A DNA stretch of 54,678 bases from Bacteroidota bacterium (GTDB taxonomy: Bacteria; Bacteroidota; Ignavibacteria; UBA10030; UBA6906): contig JAHBUR010000025.1 of assembly GCA_019637975.1 (NCBI GenBank), positions 1 through 54,678 on the forward strand, in the 5' to 3' direction. The notes below the pieces were generated by a model. That model did not search any database, was not told where the DNA came from, and saw only the letters and a list, made by a program, of their open reading frames with translations. The translations under genes were made by a program, and so were the position numbers. Shown here one piece after another: positions 25,979-38,531 of the stretch; the first letter of the stretch is position 1; every line of letters begins with the position of its first letter.

Positions 25979-26886
25979 TGCACACTGTGTCCGGCATGAA
26001 CGAGGGTGCTTCGCCCGAAGTAGAAGTGCCCTCCTTGCGCACACGGGACTATATCCAGATCCTCATCCTCACCATTCTGATTGCCGTATTTCTTAAAACA
26101 TGTGTTGTGGAGGCGTATCGTATTCCCTCGGCATCGATGGAGAATACATTGCTTGTCGGGGACTTCCTTCTCGCCAACAAATTTATCTACGGTGCGCAAT
26201 CGCCGCAGTATGTTCCCTTCACTCGTATCGAACTTCCCCAACTTCGGTTTCCTGCCATCACGTCACCGCGCAGGGGCGATATTCTTGTGTTCAGGCTTCC
26301 GGAGGATGCGCAGGAACGATACTCATCTTTTTCGACAAGCTACGTCAAGCGGTGCATCGCATTGCCGGGCGACACGATTTCAATCGTGAACAGGAAGGTG
26401 ACGGTAAACGGCGCTGCCATTGCACCGCCGCAGTCCGCGAAGAAAGGAACACGCAGCATTTTCCCCGAGGGGTACGGCGATTCACGGATTTTTCCCAAGG
26501 GTTCCAAATACAACGAAGACAACTACGGCGCCCTCGTTGTGCCGAAGCAGGGCGACACATTACATCTTGATCATGATACGTTTATGGCCGCGAAGGGTGT
26601 AGTTGAGCACGAAGGGCATGAAATCCGGCTGGACCCGGAAGGCCGTGTCACGGTTGACGGTATTGTACAGGACCGGTATGTCGTGCGGAAGAACTATTAC
26701 TTTGTCATCGGCGACAATCGGGACAACTCGCTCGACAGCCGGTTTTGGGGGTTTGTTCCGGAGGATTGCATCATTGGAAAGGCGTTTCTCATCTACTGGT
26801 CTTGGAATGAAGGAAGTGCTGGCAGCTCGTTTTGGTCCCGCCTCAATAATGTCCGTTGGGAGAGATTAGGGATGATTATCCGGTAG
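25978..26886 (+). CDS. Signal peptidase I (second of two)
   Basis: A 302-residue paralogue of the preceding gene. The dyad is Ser53 in IPSASMENTL and Lys124 in SYVKRCIALPGD, and the signature GDNRDNSLDSRFWG is intact, so both copies look active. The N-terminal helix spans about residues 25-44. The substrate-cleft region differs (IPSAS rather than VPTGS), suggesting different substrate preference. The ATG at 25978 shares a base with the previous TAA; ATG 25999 is an alternative. hemW follows after 1 nt. Confidence 0.93.
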   Translation: MHTVSGMNEGASPEVEVPSLRTRDYIQILILTILIAVFLKTCVVEAYRIPSASMENTLLVGDFLLANKFIYGAQSPQYVPFTRIELPQLRFPAITSPRRGDILVFRLPEDAQERYSSFSTSYVKRCIALPGDTISIVNRKVTVNGAAIAPPQSAKKGTRSIFPEGYGDSRIFPKGSKYNEDNYGALVVPKQGDTLHLDHDTFMAAKGVVEHEGHEIRLDPEGRVTVDGIVQDRYVVRKNYYFVIGDNRDNSLDSRFWGFVPEDCIIGKAFLIYWSWNEGSAGSSFWSRLNNVRWERLGMIIR

Positions 26887-26887
26887 C

Positions 26888-28024
26888 ATGGCAATGGCTT
26901 CGCTATATCTGCATATTCCGTTCTGTGAAAAGAAGTGCATCTATTGTGACTTCTATTCAATCGAGAATTTTTCCCCGATGGAGGATTTTCTTGCTGCTTT
27001 GCATGTCGAGATTGATGCGTATGCCGGATTTGGCAAGAAGGAATCATTTGAGACGATCTTCTTCGGCGGAGGAACGCCATCGCTTCTCGGGCCGAAACAA
27101 TTGGAATCGATCCTCTCGCATCTTCATCGTACATACTCCATCGAATCGGATGCTGAAATTACGGTTGAAACCAATCCCGGAACAGTAACGAAGGAAAAAC
27201 TCTTTGCGTATCACTCACTGGGAGTGAACAGGCTGAGCATTGGCGTGCAATCGTTTCACGAGGATGAACTGCGGTTCCTAAGCAGGATTCACAACAGCGC
27301 TCAAGCGTTTGACTGCATCAGTTTTGCCCGTGAAGCAGGGTTCGACAATCTGAGTATCGATTTGATTTATGCTCTGCCTGATCAGACAAAAGAACGTTGG
27401 GAAGCAAACCTGCAAAAGGCGGTAGCGCTTTCTCCCGATCATATTTCCGCGTACGGTTTGATTGTGGAGGATAATACGCCGTTGTCGAGAATGGTAAGCT
27501 CGCGGCTCGTGTCGCCGAAGCCTTCGGACGAGGAGGCTGAATTCTACGAAATGACGATGTCGTTTCTTGAAGCGCATGGATTTGAACATTACGAAGTCTC
27601 GAATTATGCAAAGCCCGGCTTCCGCTCGCGCCACAACTACAACTACTGGAAGCACGAAAACTACCTCAGCTTCGGGCCTTCTGCACATTCATTCTGGAGG
27701 GAGGCCGGCGAATCGAAACGTTGGTTCAATATTGCAAACCTTTCGCACTACTGTTCTGCATTGCACGAGGGAAAGCTTCCGCTGCTGACTGAAGAGATGC
27801 TCTCGTCACGCCAACTCCGCACCGAGAGAATTTTGCTTGGTTTGCGGAGCGATGGATTGGACGTGAGGCGGTTGGACGCTGAATTTCCATCTTCTGCAAA
27901 CCCGCATATTCGCATGATTCCCGATTTGGTTGAGGCAGGTTCGGCAACATTCGACGGCAATATCCTTCGTCTCACGCAAAAGGGCTATCTGATCTGTGAC
28001 GAAATCTGTGCTCGCCTCATGTAG
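26888..28024 (+). CDS. hemW: HemW, radical SAM heme chaperone-like protein
   Basis: A 378-residue radical SAM protein. The cluster motif CEKKCIYCDF (C-x3-C-x2-C) is near residue 14, with FFGGGTPSLL, GVQSFHEDELRFLSR and the HemW-type segment RHNYNYWKHENYLSFGPSAH. The family was long annotated as oxygen-independent coproporphyrinogen oxidase; HemW lacks the second-SAM features of HemN and is thought to deliver heme. A C-terminal winged-helix-like region ends LTQKGYLICDEIC. It is the last gene of the lepA operon. Confidence 0.92.
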   Translation: MAMASLYLHIPFCEKKCIYCDFYSIENFSPMEDFLAALHVEIDAYAGFGKKESFETIFFGGGTPSLLGPKQLESILSHLHRTYSIESDAEITVETNPGTVTKEKLFAYHSLGVNRLSIGVQSFHEDELRFLSRIHNSAQAFDCISFAREAGFDNLSIDLIYALPDQTKERWEANLQKAVALSPDHISAYGLIVEDNTPLSRMVSSRLVSPKPSDEEAEFYEMTMSFLEAHGFEHYEVSNYAKPGFRSRHNYNYWKHENYLSFGPSAHSFWREAGESKRWFNIANLSHYCSALHEGKLPLLTEEMLSSRQLRTERILLGLRSDGLDVRRLDAEFPSSANPHIRMIPDLVEAGSATFDGNILRLTQKGYLICDEICARLM

Positions 28025-28042
28025 CGCATCCCCTGATTTTCA

Positions 28043-28073
28043 TTGAAACTCAACCGTTTTTCGCCTATCTTGG
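28043..28073 (+). promoter_or_regulatory. Predicted promoter of the DUF2723-gmd-rmd-glycosyltransferase operon
   Basis: TTG at 28043-28045, a 20-nt spacer, then TATCTTGG at 28066-28073, about 52 nt before the ATG at 28126. Confidence 0.5.
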
Positions 28074-28125
28074 TTACACTTGTTACTCACCAAATCTGTT
28101 GTTTTGTCCGAATAATCGAGGGTCT

Positions 28126-31784
<3,659 letters not shown>

Positions 31785-31788
31785 CCGA

Positions 31789-32784
31789 ATGCGCGTTCTG
31801 ATTACGGGTATTGATGGATTTGTAGGAAGCCATGCAGCCGACCTGTTGGTGACGGAGGGTGCAGAAGTACACGGAACGATCCTTCGCTTCGACGAGCTGC
31901 GGAATATTGCCCATCTCAAACCCTCTCTTGTACTTCATCAAGCGGACATAACGAATCCCGGACGAGTCGAAGAACTTGTTCAGTCAATTCGTCCTGAAAG
32001 GATTCTCCACATCGCCGGGCAGGCTTTTGTGCCCGCTTCGATGAGCAACCCCATGGAGACGTTTCAAGCGAATCTCATCGGAGGTTTGTCGATACTTGAT
32101 GCCGCACGAAAAGTGAAGGTAGCCACCGGAACTTCGCCTTCTGTTCTTGTTGTGACGAGCGGCGAGACGTACGGCCGGGTGGCGCCGGACCGTCTGCCGA
32201 TCACGGAGGATCATCCATTCTCACCGACAACTCCCTATGCTGCAAGCAAAGCCGCACTGGATATTATTGCCCATCAATATGCATACTCCTTCGGGGTAGA
32301 TGTAGTCATTGTCCGCCCGTTTAACCATGCAGGACCAAGACAGAACCCCTCATTCGTTGTTTCGGATTTTGCCCGACAGTTTGCAGAAATCTCGCTGAAG
32401 AAACGCCGACCTGTGCTACACGTCGGTAACATTTCAGCAAAGCGAGATTTCACGGACGTTCGCGATGTCGTAAAGGCATATTGGAAGTTGTTTGATAAAC
32501 AGTCCGATCACACTGCGTTCAATGTTTGCTCCGGCCATTCTGTTGAGATTCGTGATGTACTCGCGATGCTTCGTGAAGCAAGCGGTCTTCAGGTCGAGAT
32601 AGTCCAGGAGCAACAGCGAGTTCGTTCGTACGATGTAGCTGTTGTGTCGGCAAGCTACGGTCGGTTGCACGCTGCAACCGGATGGAAGCCCGAAATTTCC
32701 CTGAGCACGACAATTGCCGATACGTACATGTATTGGATGAACGAACTCCGCCCAACTGCATCCGGTGTTACCCCCTCCCGATGA
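31789..32784 (+). CDS. rmd: GDP-4-keto-6-deoxy-D-mannose reductase
   Basis: A 331-residue extended SDR. The nucleotide-binding motif is MRVLITGIDGFVGSHAAD, the active site is TTPYAASKAALD, and RPFNHAGPRQNPSFVVSDFA matches Rmd-type enzymes, which reduce the Gmd product to GDP-D-rhamnose. A fucose synthase (Fcl) would show epimerase-type active-site residues and a different C-terminus, so rhamnose is the more likely product. The ATG at 31789 lies 4 nt after the gmd stop, and the stop overlaps the next gene by 4 nt. Confidence 0.85.
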   Translation: MRVLITGIDGFVGSHAADLLVTEGAEVHGTILRFDELRNIAHLKPSLVLHQADITNPGRVEELVQSIRPERILHIAGQAFVPASMSNPMETFQANLIGGLSILDAARKVKVATGTSPSVLVVTSGETYGRVAPDRLPITEDHPFSPTTPYAASKAALDIIAHQYAYSFGVDVVIVRPFNHAGPRQNPSFVVSDFARQFAEISLKKRRPVLHVGNISAKRDFTDVRDVVKAYWKLFDKQSDHTAFNVCSGHSVEIRDVLAMLREASGLQVEIVQEQQRVRSYDVAVVSASYGRLHAATGWKPEISLSTTIADTYMYWMNELRPTASGVTPSR

Positions 32785-33896
32785 ATATTCTCGTTGTCAA
32801 CTGGCAGGATATCAAGAATCCGCAAGCCGGTGGCGCTGAAGTCCATCTCCATGAAGTTTTCGAGCGCATTGCGGCGAAGGGACACAGGGTAACTCTTGCC
32901 TGCTCGACATTTCCCGGGGCCGCTTCTGAAGAGAGTCTGAACGGAATCCGCGTTATCCGCAGGGGAGGGAGATTCTTGTTCAACTTCAGATTTGTGTTCG
33001 AATACCTGACGCGGTTCCGGAAAGATCGGTACGACATAGTTGTTGATGATATGAACAAGATTCCGTTCTTCACCCCACTCTTCGTACGAGAACCGATTTA
33101 CGGCGTAACTCATCATTTATTCGGCAAGAGTATTTTTCTTGAGACGAATCTCCTGCTTGCTTCGTATGTGTATGGGATGGAGCAGGCGGCCGTTGCACTA
33201 TATAAGAATCGACGCATCCCCTTTATCGTGGGTTCACCAAGTACGGAACGGGAACTGAAGCAGGCCGGCTTTTCTGCAGAGGAGGTGTCCCTGATACATT
33301 ACGGTGTTGATCATTCCACACATCATCTCAAAGGCGCGGTCAAAAGTCCGACTCCTCTCATAGGGTATTTCGGAAGGTTGAAGAAGTACAAAAGCGTTGA
33401 TCATTTTCTGTTGTCACTTCCTGTCGTGATGAATCACGTTCCGAACCTCAAGGCGGTAATCGTCGGAGAAGGAGATGACAGGCCAAGACTCGAGGCAATG
33501 GCAAGGCAACTGGGGTTGAGTAAGGCTGTTGAGTTTACAGGCTTTGTTTCGGAAGAGAGGAAAATAGCACTGTTGCAACACATGTGGCTCAAAGTCACAA
33601 CATCATCGAAAGAAGGGTGGGGGCTCACGGTAATCGAAGCGAATGCATGCGGCACTCCGGTTGTAGCAAGCAATGTCGAGGGTCTGCGCGATGCCGTACA
33701 GAACGGTAAAACAGGGTTGCTTTATGAGTTCGGAAACGTGGCCGACCTTTCCTCGAAAATGCTGCAACTTCTTACAGATGAAGCGCTTAGACGCCGGCTT
33801 GCAAGCAATGCAGTTGAGTGGTCAAAAAAATTCGATTGGGATCACGCAGCAGAGGAGACCCTTGGTCTGTTGCGAAAACGGCTCGTCAGCCGATGA
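32781..33896 (+). CDS. Family 4 glycosyltransferase
   Basis: A 371-residue GT-B fold retaining glycosyltransferase. NIPQAGGAEVH-like start (KNPQAGGAEVHLHEVFERIA), GYFGRLKKYKSVDHFLLSLP in the donor domain, and the GT4 motif SSKEGWGLTVIEANACGTPV with the conserved E-x7-E arrangement. It probably adds a rhamnose or mannose from the GDP-sugars made by the neighbouring genes to a lipid-linked or surface glycan. Cytoplasmic side of the membrane; no transmembrane segment is evident. It overlaps rmd by 4 nt and ends 8 nt before a convergent gene. Confidence 0.9.
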   Translation: MNILVVNWQDIKNPQAGGAEVHLHEVFERIAAKGHRVTLACSTFPGAASEESLNGIRVIRRGGRFLFNFRFVFEYLTRFRKDRYDIVVDDMNKIPFFTPLFVREPIYGVTHHLFGKSIFLETNLLLASYVYGMEQAAVALYKNRRIPFIVGSPSTERELKQAGFSAEEVSLIHYGVDHSTHHLKGAVKSPTPLIGYFGRLKKYKSVDHFLLSLPVVMNHVPNLKAVIVGEGDDRPRLEAMARQLGLSKAVEFTGFVSEERKIALLQHMWLKVTTSSKEGWGLTVIEANACGTPVVASNVEGLRDAVQNGKTGLLYEFGNVADLSSKMLQLLTDEALRRRLASNAVEWSKKFDWDHAAEETLGLLRKRLVSR

Positions 33897-33904
33897 TTGC
33901 CGGG

Positions 33905-34372
33905 CTACTCCTTTTTCTCTTCCTTCCGGATAATACCATAAAGCGTCTCACCCTCTCTCACCTGAAATGAAACCGTGTCATTGTTCCAAATGACTCGAGT
34001 AGCGAGAAGTTTCTTGATCTCAACAAGCTCGTAGCGCACGTCAGAGAATCCTTGCGTGAGAACCTGAACGGAGGCTTGAAGGCCGTCAAATCGTGACTCT
34101 AAAGATTGGAATCGCTTGTTGGTCGTCTGTTCGAGAGATTCGAATCGTCTGTTAGTCGTTTGCTCAAGAGATTCGAATCGTTTGTTAGTCGTCTGCTCAA
34201 GGGACTGCAATCGCGAGTTTGTTTCGCCGAGTTCTTGGCGCATTCCGTGGACTTCCTGGCGGGTAGCCTCTTGCTCGGCGCGCATACCCTTCATTTCCTC
34301 ACGGGTAGCCTCTTGCTCGGCGCGCATACCCTTCATTTCTTGAAGGATCTCTTTGAGGATCTGTTCTTCCAT
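33905..34372 (-). CDS. Repeat-built coiled-coil protein
   Basis: A 155-residue hydrophilic protein with no signal peptide. Residues 13-47 contain two exact-to-near repeats of a 14-residue unit (MKGMRAEQEATREE). Residues 57-90 contain three copies of an 11-residue unit (SLEQTTNKRFE). The 11-residue period is a hendecad, typical of a slightly right-handed or straight coiled coil. A C-terminal non-repeat part (VIWNNDTVSFQVREGETLYG) may be a small beta element. I do not recognise a family; short coiled-coil proteins of this kind often act as scaffolds or adaptors. It is convergent with the glycosyltransferase gene. Confidence 0.75.
   Translation of the reverse strand: MEEQILKEILQEMKGMRAEQEATREEMKGMRAEQEATRQEVHGMRQELGETNSRLQSLEQTTNKRFESLEQTTNRRFESLEQTTNKRFQSLESRFDGLQASVQVLTQGFSDVRYELVEIKKLLATRVIWNNDTVSFQVREGETLYGIIRKEEKKE
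34106..34336. repeat. Two in-frame tandem repeats, 33-bp and 42-bp periods
   Basis: Between 34106 and about 34205 a 33-bp unit containing GATTCGAATCGTCTGTTAGT recurs three times. Between about 34250 and 34336 a 42-bp unit containing GCGCGCATACCCTTCATTTC recurs twice. Both periods are multiples of three and encode the hendecad and 14-residue repeats of the gene on the minus strand. Confidence 0.8.
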
Positions 34373-34430
34373 TCAAGCCTCCTTTCTCGTATTCATATAA
34401 GAAAGTTGAACCACGAAATCAAGATAACAC

Positions 34431-34463
34431 AAAGCCCCGCAGCGAAGGTAGCTGCAGGGCCTT
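34431..34463 (-). terminator. Terminator of the Oar-like receptor gene
   Basis: On the minus strand AAGGCCCTGCAGC pairs with GCTGCGGGGCTT (one bulge each side) and is followed by TTGTG. The stem lies 26 nt after the receptor stop codon. Confidence 0.65.
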
Positions 34464-34488
34464 GTCGAAGAGCTACACGGACGCCTGT

Positions 34489-37400
34489 TCAGTTGAAGAT
34501 GTATCTCACTCCCAACTGAATCCTGAACACATCCGCAAGTTCGGTGGTCTGTTCGAGGGGATTGTCTAACAATTGTCCTCCTATATTTGCCAACGTATAG
34601 CGCGCCGCGCCGTCGGCAAGCGGTGCCATGGATGTTAGCGGACGTACCGTGGCGTTATTGGTGTTCTTGTATCGCTGTCCGACGCCCCACTTCTTGTTGA
34701 GCAGATTGCCGACGTTCAGAAGGTCGATTCTGAACTGAAGCGTGTTGCGCTTTTCAAGAAGATCGGTGAAAACTTCCTGCGCAATACTCAAGTCTGCCCT
34801 GTACACCATCGGTAGCATTGCTGCGCCGCGCTCGGCATACTTTCCTCGGTTCTTGCTGAGATACTTGTCGTTGCTGATGTATGAATTAAACGCGTCAATT
34901 TGCTCCTGCACGGTGAATGTCCTGCCGCTTGCAGTATACTGCACAAAATTCATCTCGCTTGCGTCACGCGGGATATAGATGAGGTCATTGGTGGCTCCGT
35001 CGCCGTTCATATCGTTGCTGAACGTGAAGCTGAAGTTTCCATACCCCAAATACGTGGCCCGGACTCCTTCCCAGAATAGCGAAATGGTTGTTGCTCCGAA
35101 GTCGAAGTATTCGAGGCGGTAGGATGCCGTTGCAAAAATCCTGTGTCCCGTTGAGCCGCCACCGAAAGCGCTTGAGTATCCGACACCCGGATTATTCGGG
35201 TCCCGGGAAATCGGGTTTGAACTCCATGATCCGAATGCAATCGAGCCGGGGTCAACCGTGTTCTTCGAGATTGCATAACTGTATGCAGCCTTTGCAAACC
35301 AGTTGTCGCTCCACGGTTTTTCCAGTGCAGCCGAGAGATTCCACGTGAATCCCACATTCTGGTTCTTCAATACAGTGGCATTCGAAATCGCATTGCCGGC
35401 CACATTGTTGATTCTGTTATTAGTCCAGCGCGGACGACTATCAACGCCGGTAAAGTTGGTTTGTGCCGCGGGCAGATTGGCATTGATATAATATACTCCG
35501 TTTACGTCACGTCCGTAAAGAACTTCCGCAGTTCCAATCAAGCCATAGGGAAGTTTCTGGTCAACCGCAAGATTGCTTCTCCAGAGTTGCGGGAACCGGA
35601 AATTCGGGTCGGTTAGCGCGAGTTCGTATGAGGTAGCCGGTGCGCCGGTAACGTTCGTTGGTTTGTAGTGATCGGGATTCGGATTGAACGGCCGTGCAGT
35701 TGTGTTGGAAACGCTCGAAAAACCTGTCAACACGCCGGTGTTTCCGATTTGATTGGAAATCCAGACGTAGGCTGGACGGCCCGTGAAAACTCCCGTTCCG
35801 CCGCGAATCTGCGTGCTGCGATCGCCCATCACATCCCAGTTAAAGCCAAGTCGTGGGGAGAAAAGTACATTCGGATCGGGCAGCTTGTCGGATTTGTATT
35901 TGACCGGGGCTCCGGTTTCATCCCTGAATGTTGTCGTATCGGCATTCGCATTCGCGTAGCCTGTTTTGCTGAAGAACGGTACGTCAATTCTCAGGCCCAG
36001 CGTCAGCTTGAGGTCATTCGTTGCTTGCCATTCGTCCTGTGCATACAAGCCGCCGTAGAACACCTTCAGCGGCTGAACCGGTTTTTCCAAACCCGGAATG
36101 TTCGACCAGCGTACTTGGAAGGTTCTCAAAGTGACAGGAGAAACCGTTCGGTTTGGGTTAGCCAGGAAATCGTTGGCATCATCGTAGAAGTCCTGCAGAG
36201 AGTTGTAGACGTACACACTTTGCGATCCCGGGAAGAAGACGTTTTCCGATTCGTACCGTTCCGCGCTTAATCCGAGCGTAATAGTATGGTCGGGTTTGTA
36301 GATCGTGAAGTTGTTCTGCAGTTGCCAACTGCTGTAACGCAGCTCATTGTTTGGCGTGAATGGCTCAAAGCCGAAAGTAGTGTAAACGGCGCTGCCCGAG
36401 AAAATATCAACCATCGGGAAGAACGTGCCCCGTGTGGCACGGCTTTCGTCGTGGTGCGAATATCCGACAATGAGGTTGTTGGCCATATTATCGCCGACGA
36501 CAGCATTCCATTCACCCACGATCGATCGAATATTTTCGAGAATACCGTAGTTCGAGTTCGCGAAGTTGAGCCCGTTGGTAGTGCTTCTTCTTCCGCCAGC
36601 ACCTAAGGAGGAGGAATTTGACAACAGCACATCGGTTTCCGAATCCAAATGGTTGTAGCGGAGACTGATCTTGTTGTTCTCATCAAGATTGTAATCGATT
36701 TTTGCAATAATCCTCCGGGCGGGAGTTTCGAAATCGTATCCTTCATAAGGTCCGGTGTCGTAGTTAAAATTCGTCTTCAAATAACTGCTCAAAGCATCCA
36801 GTTCGGATGCGAGGACACGTGTTGTGTTGCCGCCCACAGGTTCGCCGCCTTTGTTCGCCTTGTAGGTCGTGCCCGGTTGAGTGAGCGATTCATCTTCAAA
36901 ACTTCCGAAGAAGAAGAGCTTGTTCTCGATGATCGGTCCGCCAACGCGAGCGCCTACTTGTCTGTACTTGAAGGTTCCCGGATCGCGCGACAACTCTCCC
37001 GCCTTCAGTCCCACCAAGCCTTGGTGGCGGAAGAGGTAGTAAGCAGAACCGGAAAACTCATTTGTTCCACTCTTCGTCACAGTATTGATGCCTGCGCCAA
37101 CAAAGTTCCCCTGACGAACATCGTACGGTGCGATATTGACTTGAACCTGCTCAATTGCATCCAGAGAAACAGGAGCAACATTTGTCCGATCTCCCGGTGA
37201 ACCTGCCAAACCAAACGAGTTGTTGAAATACGACCCGTCGATTGTTACGTTGTTCAGGCGATTGTCCTGTCCAGCAAAGGAGGTACCCGAAGCTTGCGGT
37301 GTCAAGCGTGTATAGTCGGCAAGCGTTCTGTTGATTGTCGGCAGGGCTTCAAGCGCTTCCCTCGCAACTGAAGTGGCCGCGCCGGTCCGCGAAGCATTCA

Positions 37401-37794
37401 AAATGGCGGATTGCTCGCCCACAACGAGAATTTCCTCGCCTGTTACTGCTTCTTCGGAGAGAGAGAAATCGAGATCGAATGCTTGAGAAAGCTGCAGAAA
37501 GACGCGTTCCTGAGCTTGTTTTTGGTATCCAACCAGCGACGCGGTCACCGTATAGGGTCCGCCGACGCGCAGGTTTGGCAATGCGTACCGTCCGTCGGTA
37601 CGTGTGCTTGTTCCGTATGTCGTTCCGCTGGGAGTGTGAACGGCGACCACGTTTGCGCCCGGAAGCGCTTCGCCGCTTTTGCTAATTACCTTCCCGTTAA
37701 TGGCAGCAGTCGTAACGCCCTGTGACAAGGCGGTTTGGGTTGCCATCACACAAAGGAAGAGGATCAACGTACAAACTGTACTTGAAGTCCTCAT
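34489..37794 (-). CDS. Oar-like TonB-dependent outer-membrane receptor
   Basis: An 1101-residue outer-membrane protein with a signal peptide (residues 1-24, ending ALSQ). A carboxypeptidase-regulatory-like domain follows (about 30-115: AAINGKVISKSGEALPGANV), then a plug domain (about 130-250: RLNNVTIDGSYFNNSFGLAG, INTVTKSGTNEFSGSAYY) and a large beta-barrel ending FRIQLGVRYIFN. This layout matches the Oar/TonB-receptor family of Bacteroidota and Myxococcota, for which substrates can be peptides, oligosaccharides or protein cargo. No classical TonB box is obvious. It stands alone with its own promoter and terminator, and no SusD partner is adjacent, which argues against a polysaccharide-utilisation locus. 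Confidence 0.9.
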   Translation of the reverse strand: MRTSSTVCTLILFLCVMATQTALSQGVTTAAINGKVISKSGEALPGANVVAVHTPSGTTYGTSTRTDGRYALPNLRVGGPYTVTASLVGYQKQAQERVFLQLSQAFDLDFSLSEEAVTGEEILVVGEQSAILNASRTGAATSVAREALEALPTINRTLADYTRLTPQASGTSFAGQDNRLNNVTIDGSYFNNSFGLAGSPGDRTNVAPVSLDAIEQVQVNIAPYDVRQGNFVGAGINTVTKSGTNEFSGSAYYLFRHQGLVGLKAGELSRDPGTFKYRQVGARVGGPIIENKLFFFGSFEDESLTQPGTTYKANKGGEPVGGNTTRVLASELDALSSYLKTNFNYDTGPYEGYDFETPARRIIAKIDYNLDENNKISLRYNHLDSETDVLLSNSSSLGAGGRRSTTNGLNFANSNYGILENIRSIVGEWNAVVGDNMANNLIVGYSHHDESRATRGTFFPMVDIFSGSAVYTTFGFEPFTPNNELRYSSWQLQNNFTIYKPDHTITLGLSAERYESENVFFPGSQSVYVYNSLQDFYDDANDFLANPNRTVSPVTLRTFQVRWSNIPGLEKPVQPLKVFYGGLYAQDEWQATNDLKLTLGLRIDVPFFSKTGYANANADTTTFRDETGAPVKYKSDKLPDPNVLFSPRLGFNWDVMGDRSTQIRGGTGVFTGRPAYVWISNQIGNTGVLTGFSSVSNTTARPFNPNPDHYKPTNVTGAPATSYELALTDPNFRFPQLWRSNLAVDQKLPYGLIGTAEVLYGRDVNGVYYINANLPAAQTNFTGVDSRPRWTNNRINNVAGNAISNATVLKNQNVGFTWNLSAALEKPWSDNWFAKAAYSYAISKNTVDPGSIAFGSWSSNPISRDPNNPGVGYSSAFGGGSTGHRIFATASYRLEYFDFGATTISLFWEGVRATYLGYGNFSFTFSNDMNGDGATNDLIYIPRDASEMNFVQYTASGRTFTVQEQIDAFNSYISNDKYLSKNRGKYAERGAAMLPMVYRADLSIAQEVFTDLLEKRNTLQFRIDLLNVGNLLNKKWGVGQRYKNTNNATVRPLTSMAPLADGAARYTLANIGGQLLDNPLEQTTELADVFRIQLGVRYIFN

Positions 37795-37913
37795 AGGGGA
37801 GTTCCTTATATGAGTTAATGGATTTGTGAATTGTGGTTTTGGATTTGCTTTTCAAAGAATCGCACCAGATGTGGTGCAGGATGGATCCTCAGGGTTGGCT
37901 TCTTGAGGCTGCA

Positions 37914-37944
37914 GAAACTTACACAAGCCAAAACTCAAAAACAA
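37914..37944 (-). promoter_or_regulatory. Predicted promoter of the Oar-like receptor
   Basis: On the minus strand: TTG (37944-37942), a 20-nt spacer, then TAAGTTTC (37921-37914), about 120 nt upstream of the start codon. The leader also contains a small hairpin, GCACCA-GAT-GTGGTGC type, near 37862-37877. Confidence 0.45.
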
Positions 37945-37990
37945 GTCCCGCCGTGTTATCGAATCGTAAATTTTGAACTGACTTGCGGTA

Positions 37991-38022
37991 TTGCAATTCG
38001 ATACAGTTTTCGATTATATTGA
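37991..38022 (+). promoter_or_regulatory. Predicted promoter of the ferredoxin gene
   Basis: TTG at 37991-37993, a 21-nt spacer, then TATATTGA at 38015-38022, about 42 nt before the ATG. Confidence 0.5.
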
Positions 38023-38064
38023 ATTGTGCAACTGTTCTTTCCTTATTTCCTCAGGAGTTTTACT

Positions 38065-38457
38065 ATGGCAGACGCAACAACTCAGTCAGCACCTGCAAAA
38101 GCCAAGAAGCGTCCGCGTGAACTTGCCGTCATCAACCAGGCGGGATGTACCGGATGCGAAGTCTGCATCGAATTCTGCCCGGTGGATTGCATGCTTACTG
38201 TCCCCGGTCCGGAATACGACGTGCACAAGAAACTTGTCGAGATTGATTTGGATATTTGTATCGGGTGCAAGTTGTGCGTGAAATACTGCCCGTGGGAAAC
38301 CATTGAGATGATTCCGAGCGGTGAAGCGCTACAGGTCGCTGTTGAATGGACGGAGCGTTCCGTGTTACCTGATGCAGAGTGGATTCGAGGATCAGGGATT
38401 GAAGTTGTTGAGAAAGGGCCTTTGCCTCTGCCGGGGAGCAAGGTCGAAGTCGGCTGA
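38065..38457 (+). CDS. 2[4Fe-4S] ferredoxin-domain protein
   Basis: A 130-residue protein with two complete cluster motifs, CTGCEVCIEFCP and CIGCKLCVKYCP (C-x2-C-x2-C-x3-C-P). This predicts two [4Fe-4S] clusters for low-potential electron transfer. It is longer than clostridial ferredoxin because of an N-terminal lysine-rich stretch and about 35 C-terminal residues. The ATG at 38065 follows CAGGAG. No oxidoreductase partner is immediately adjacent except the FAD-dependent YpdA-like reductase beyond the tRNA; whether they interact is unknown. Confidence 0.9.
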   Translation: MADATTQSAPAKAKKRPRELAVINQAGCTGCEVCIEFCPVDCMLTVPGPEYDVHKKLVEIDLDICIGCKLCVKYCPWETIEMIPSGEALQVAVEWTERSVLPDAEWIRGSGIEVVEKGPLPLPGSKVEVG

Positions 38458-38487
38458 ATTGGCAACAAATACACAAAACAGCATTCA

Positions 38488-38518
38488 TTGATTCTCTTAC
38501 CGATTTTCATTAAAATGA
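38488..38518 (+). promoter_or_regulatory. Predicted promoter of tRNA-Thr
   Basis: TTG at 38488-38490, a 20-nt spacer, then TAAAATGA at 38511-38518. The tRNA begins 14 nt later, consistent with a short 5' leader. The -7 match is weaker than at other sites. Confidence 0.4.
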
Positions 38519-38531
38519 GTGCGGAAAAGTC

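Noticed and set aside
34106-34336. Regular repeats that could suggest a CRISPR array
   Set aside because: Units are contiguous with no spacers, periods are 33 and 42 bp, and both stay in frame within a coding sequence.
34489-37794. SusC-type receptor of a polysaccharide-utilisation locus
   Set aside because: No SusD-like lipoprotein or glycoside hydrolase is adjacent and the sequence follows the Oar layout.
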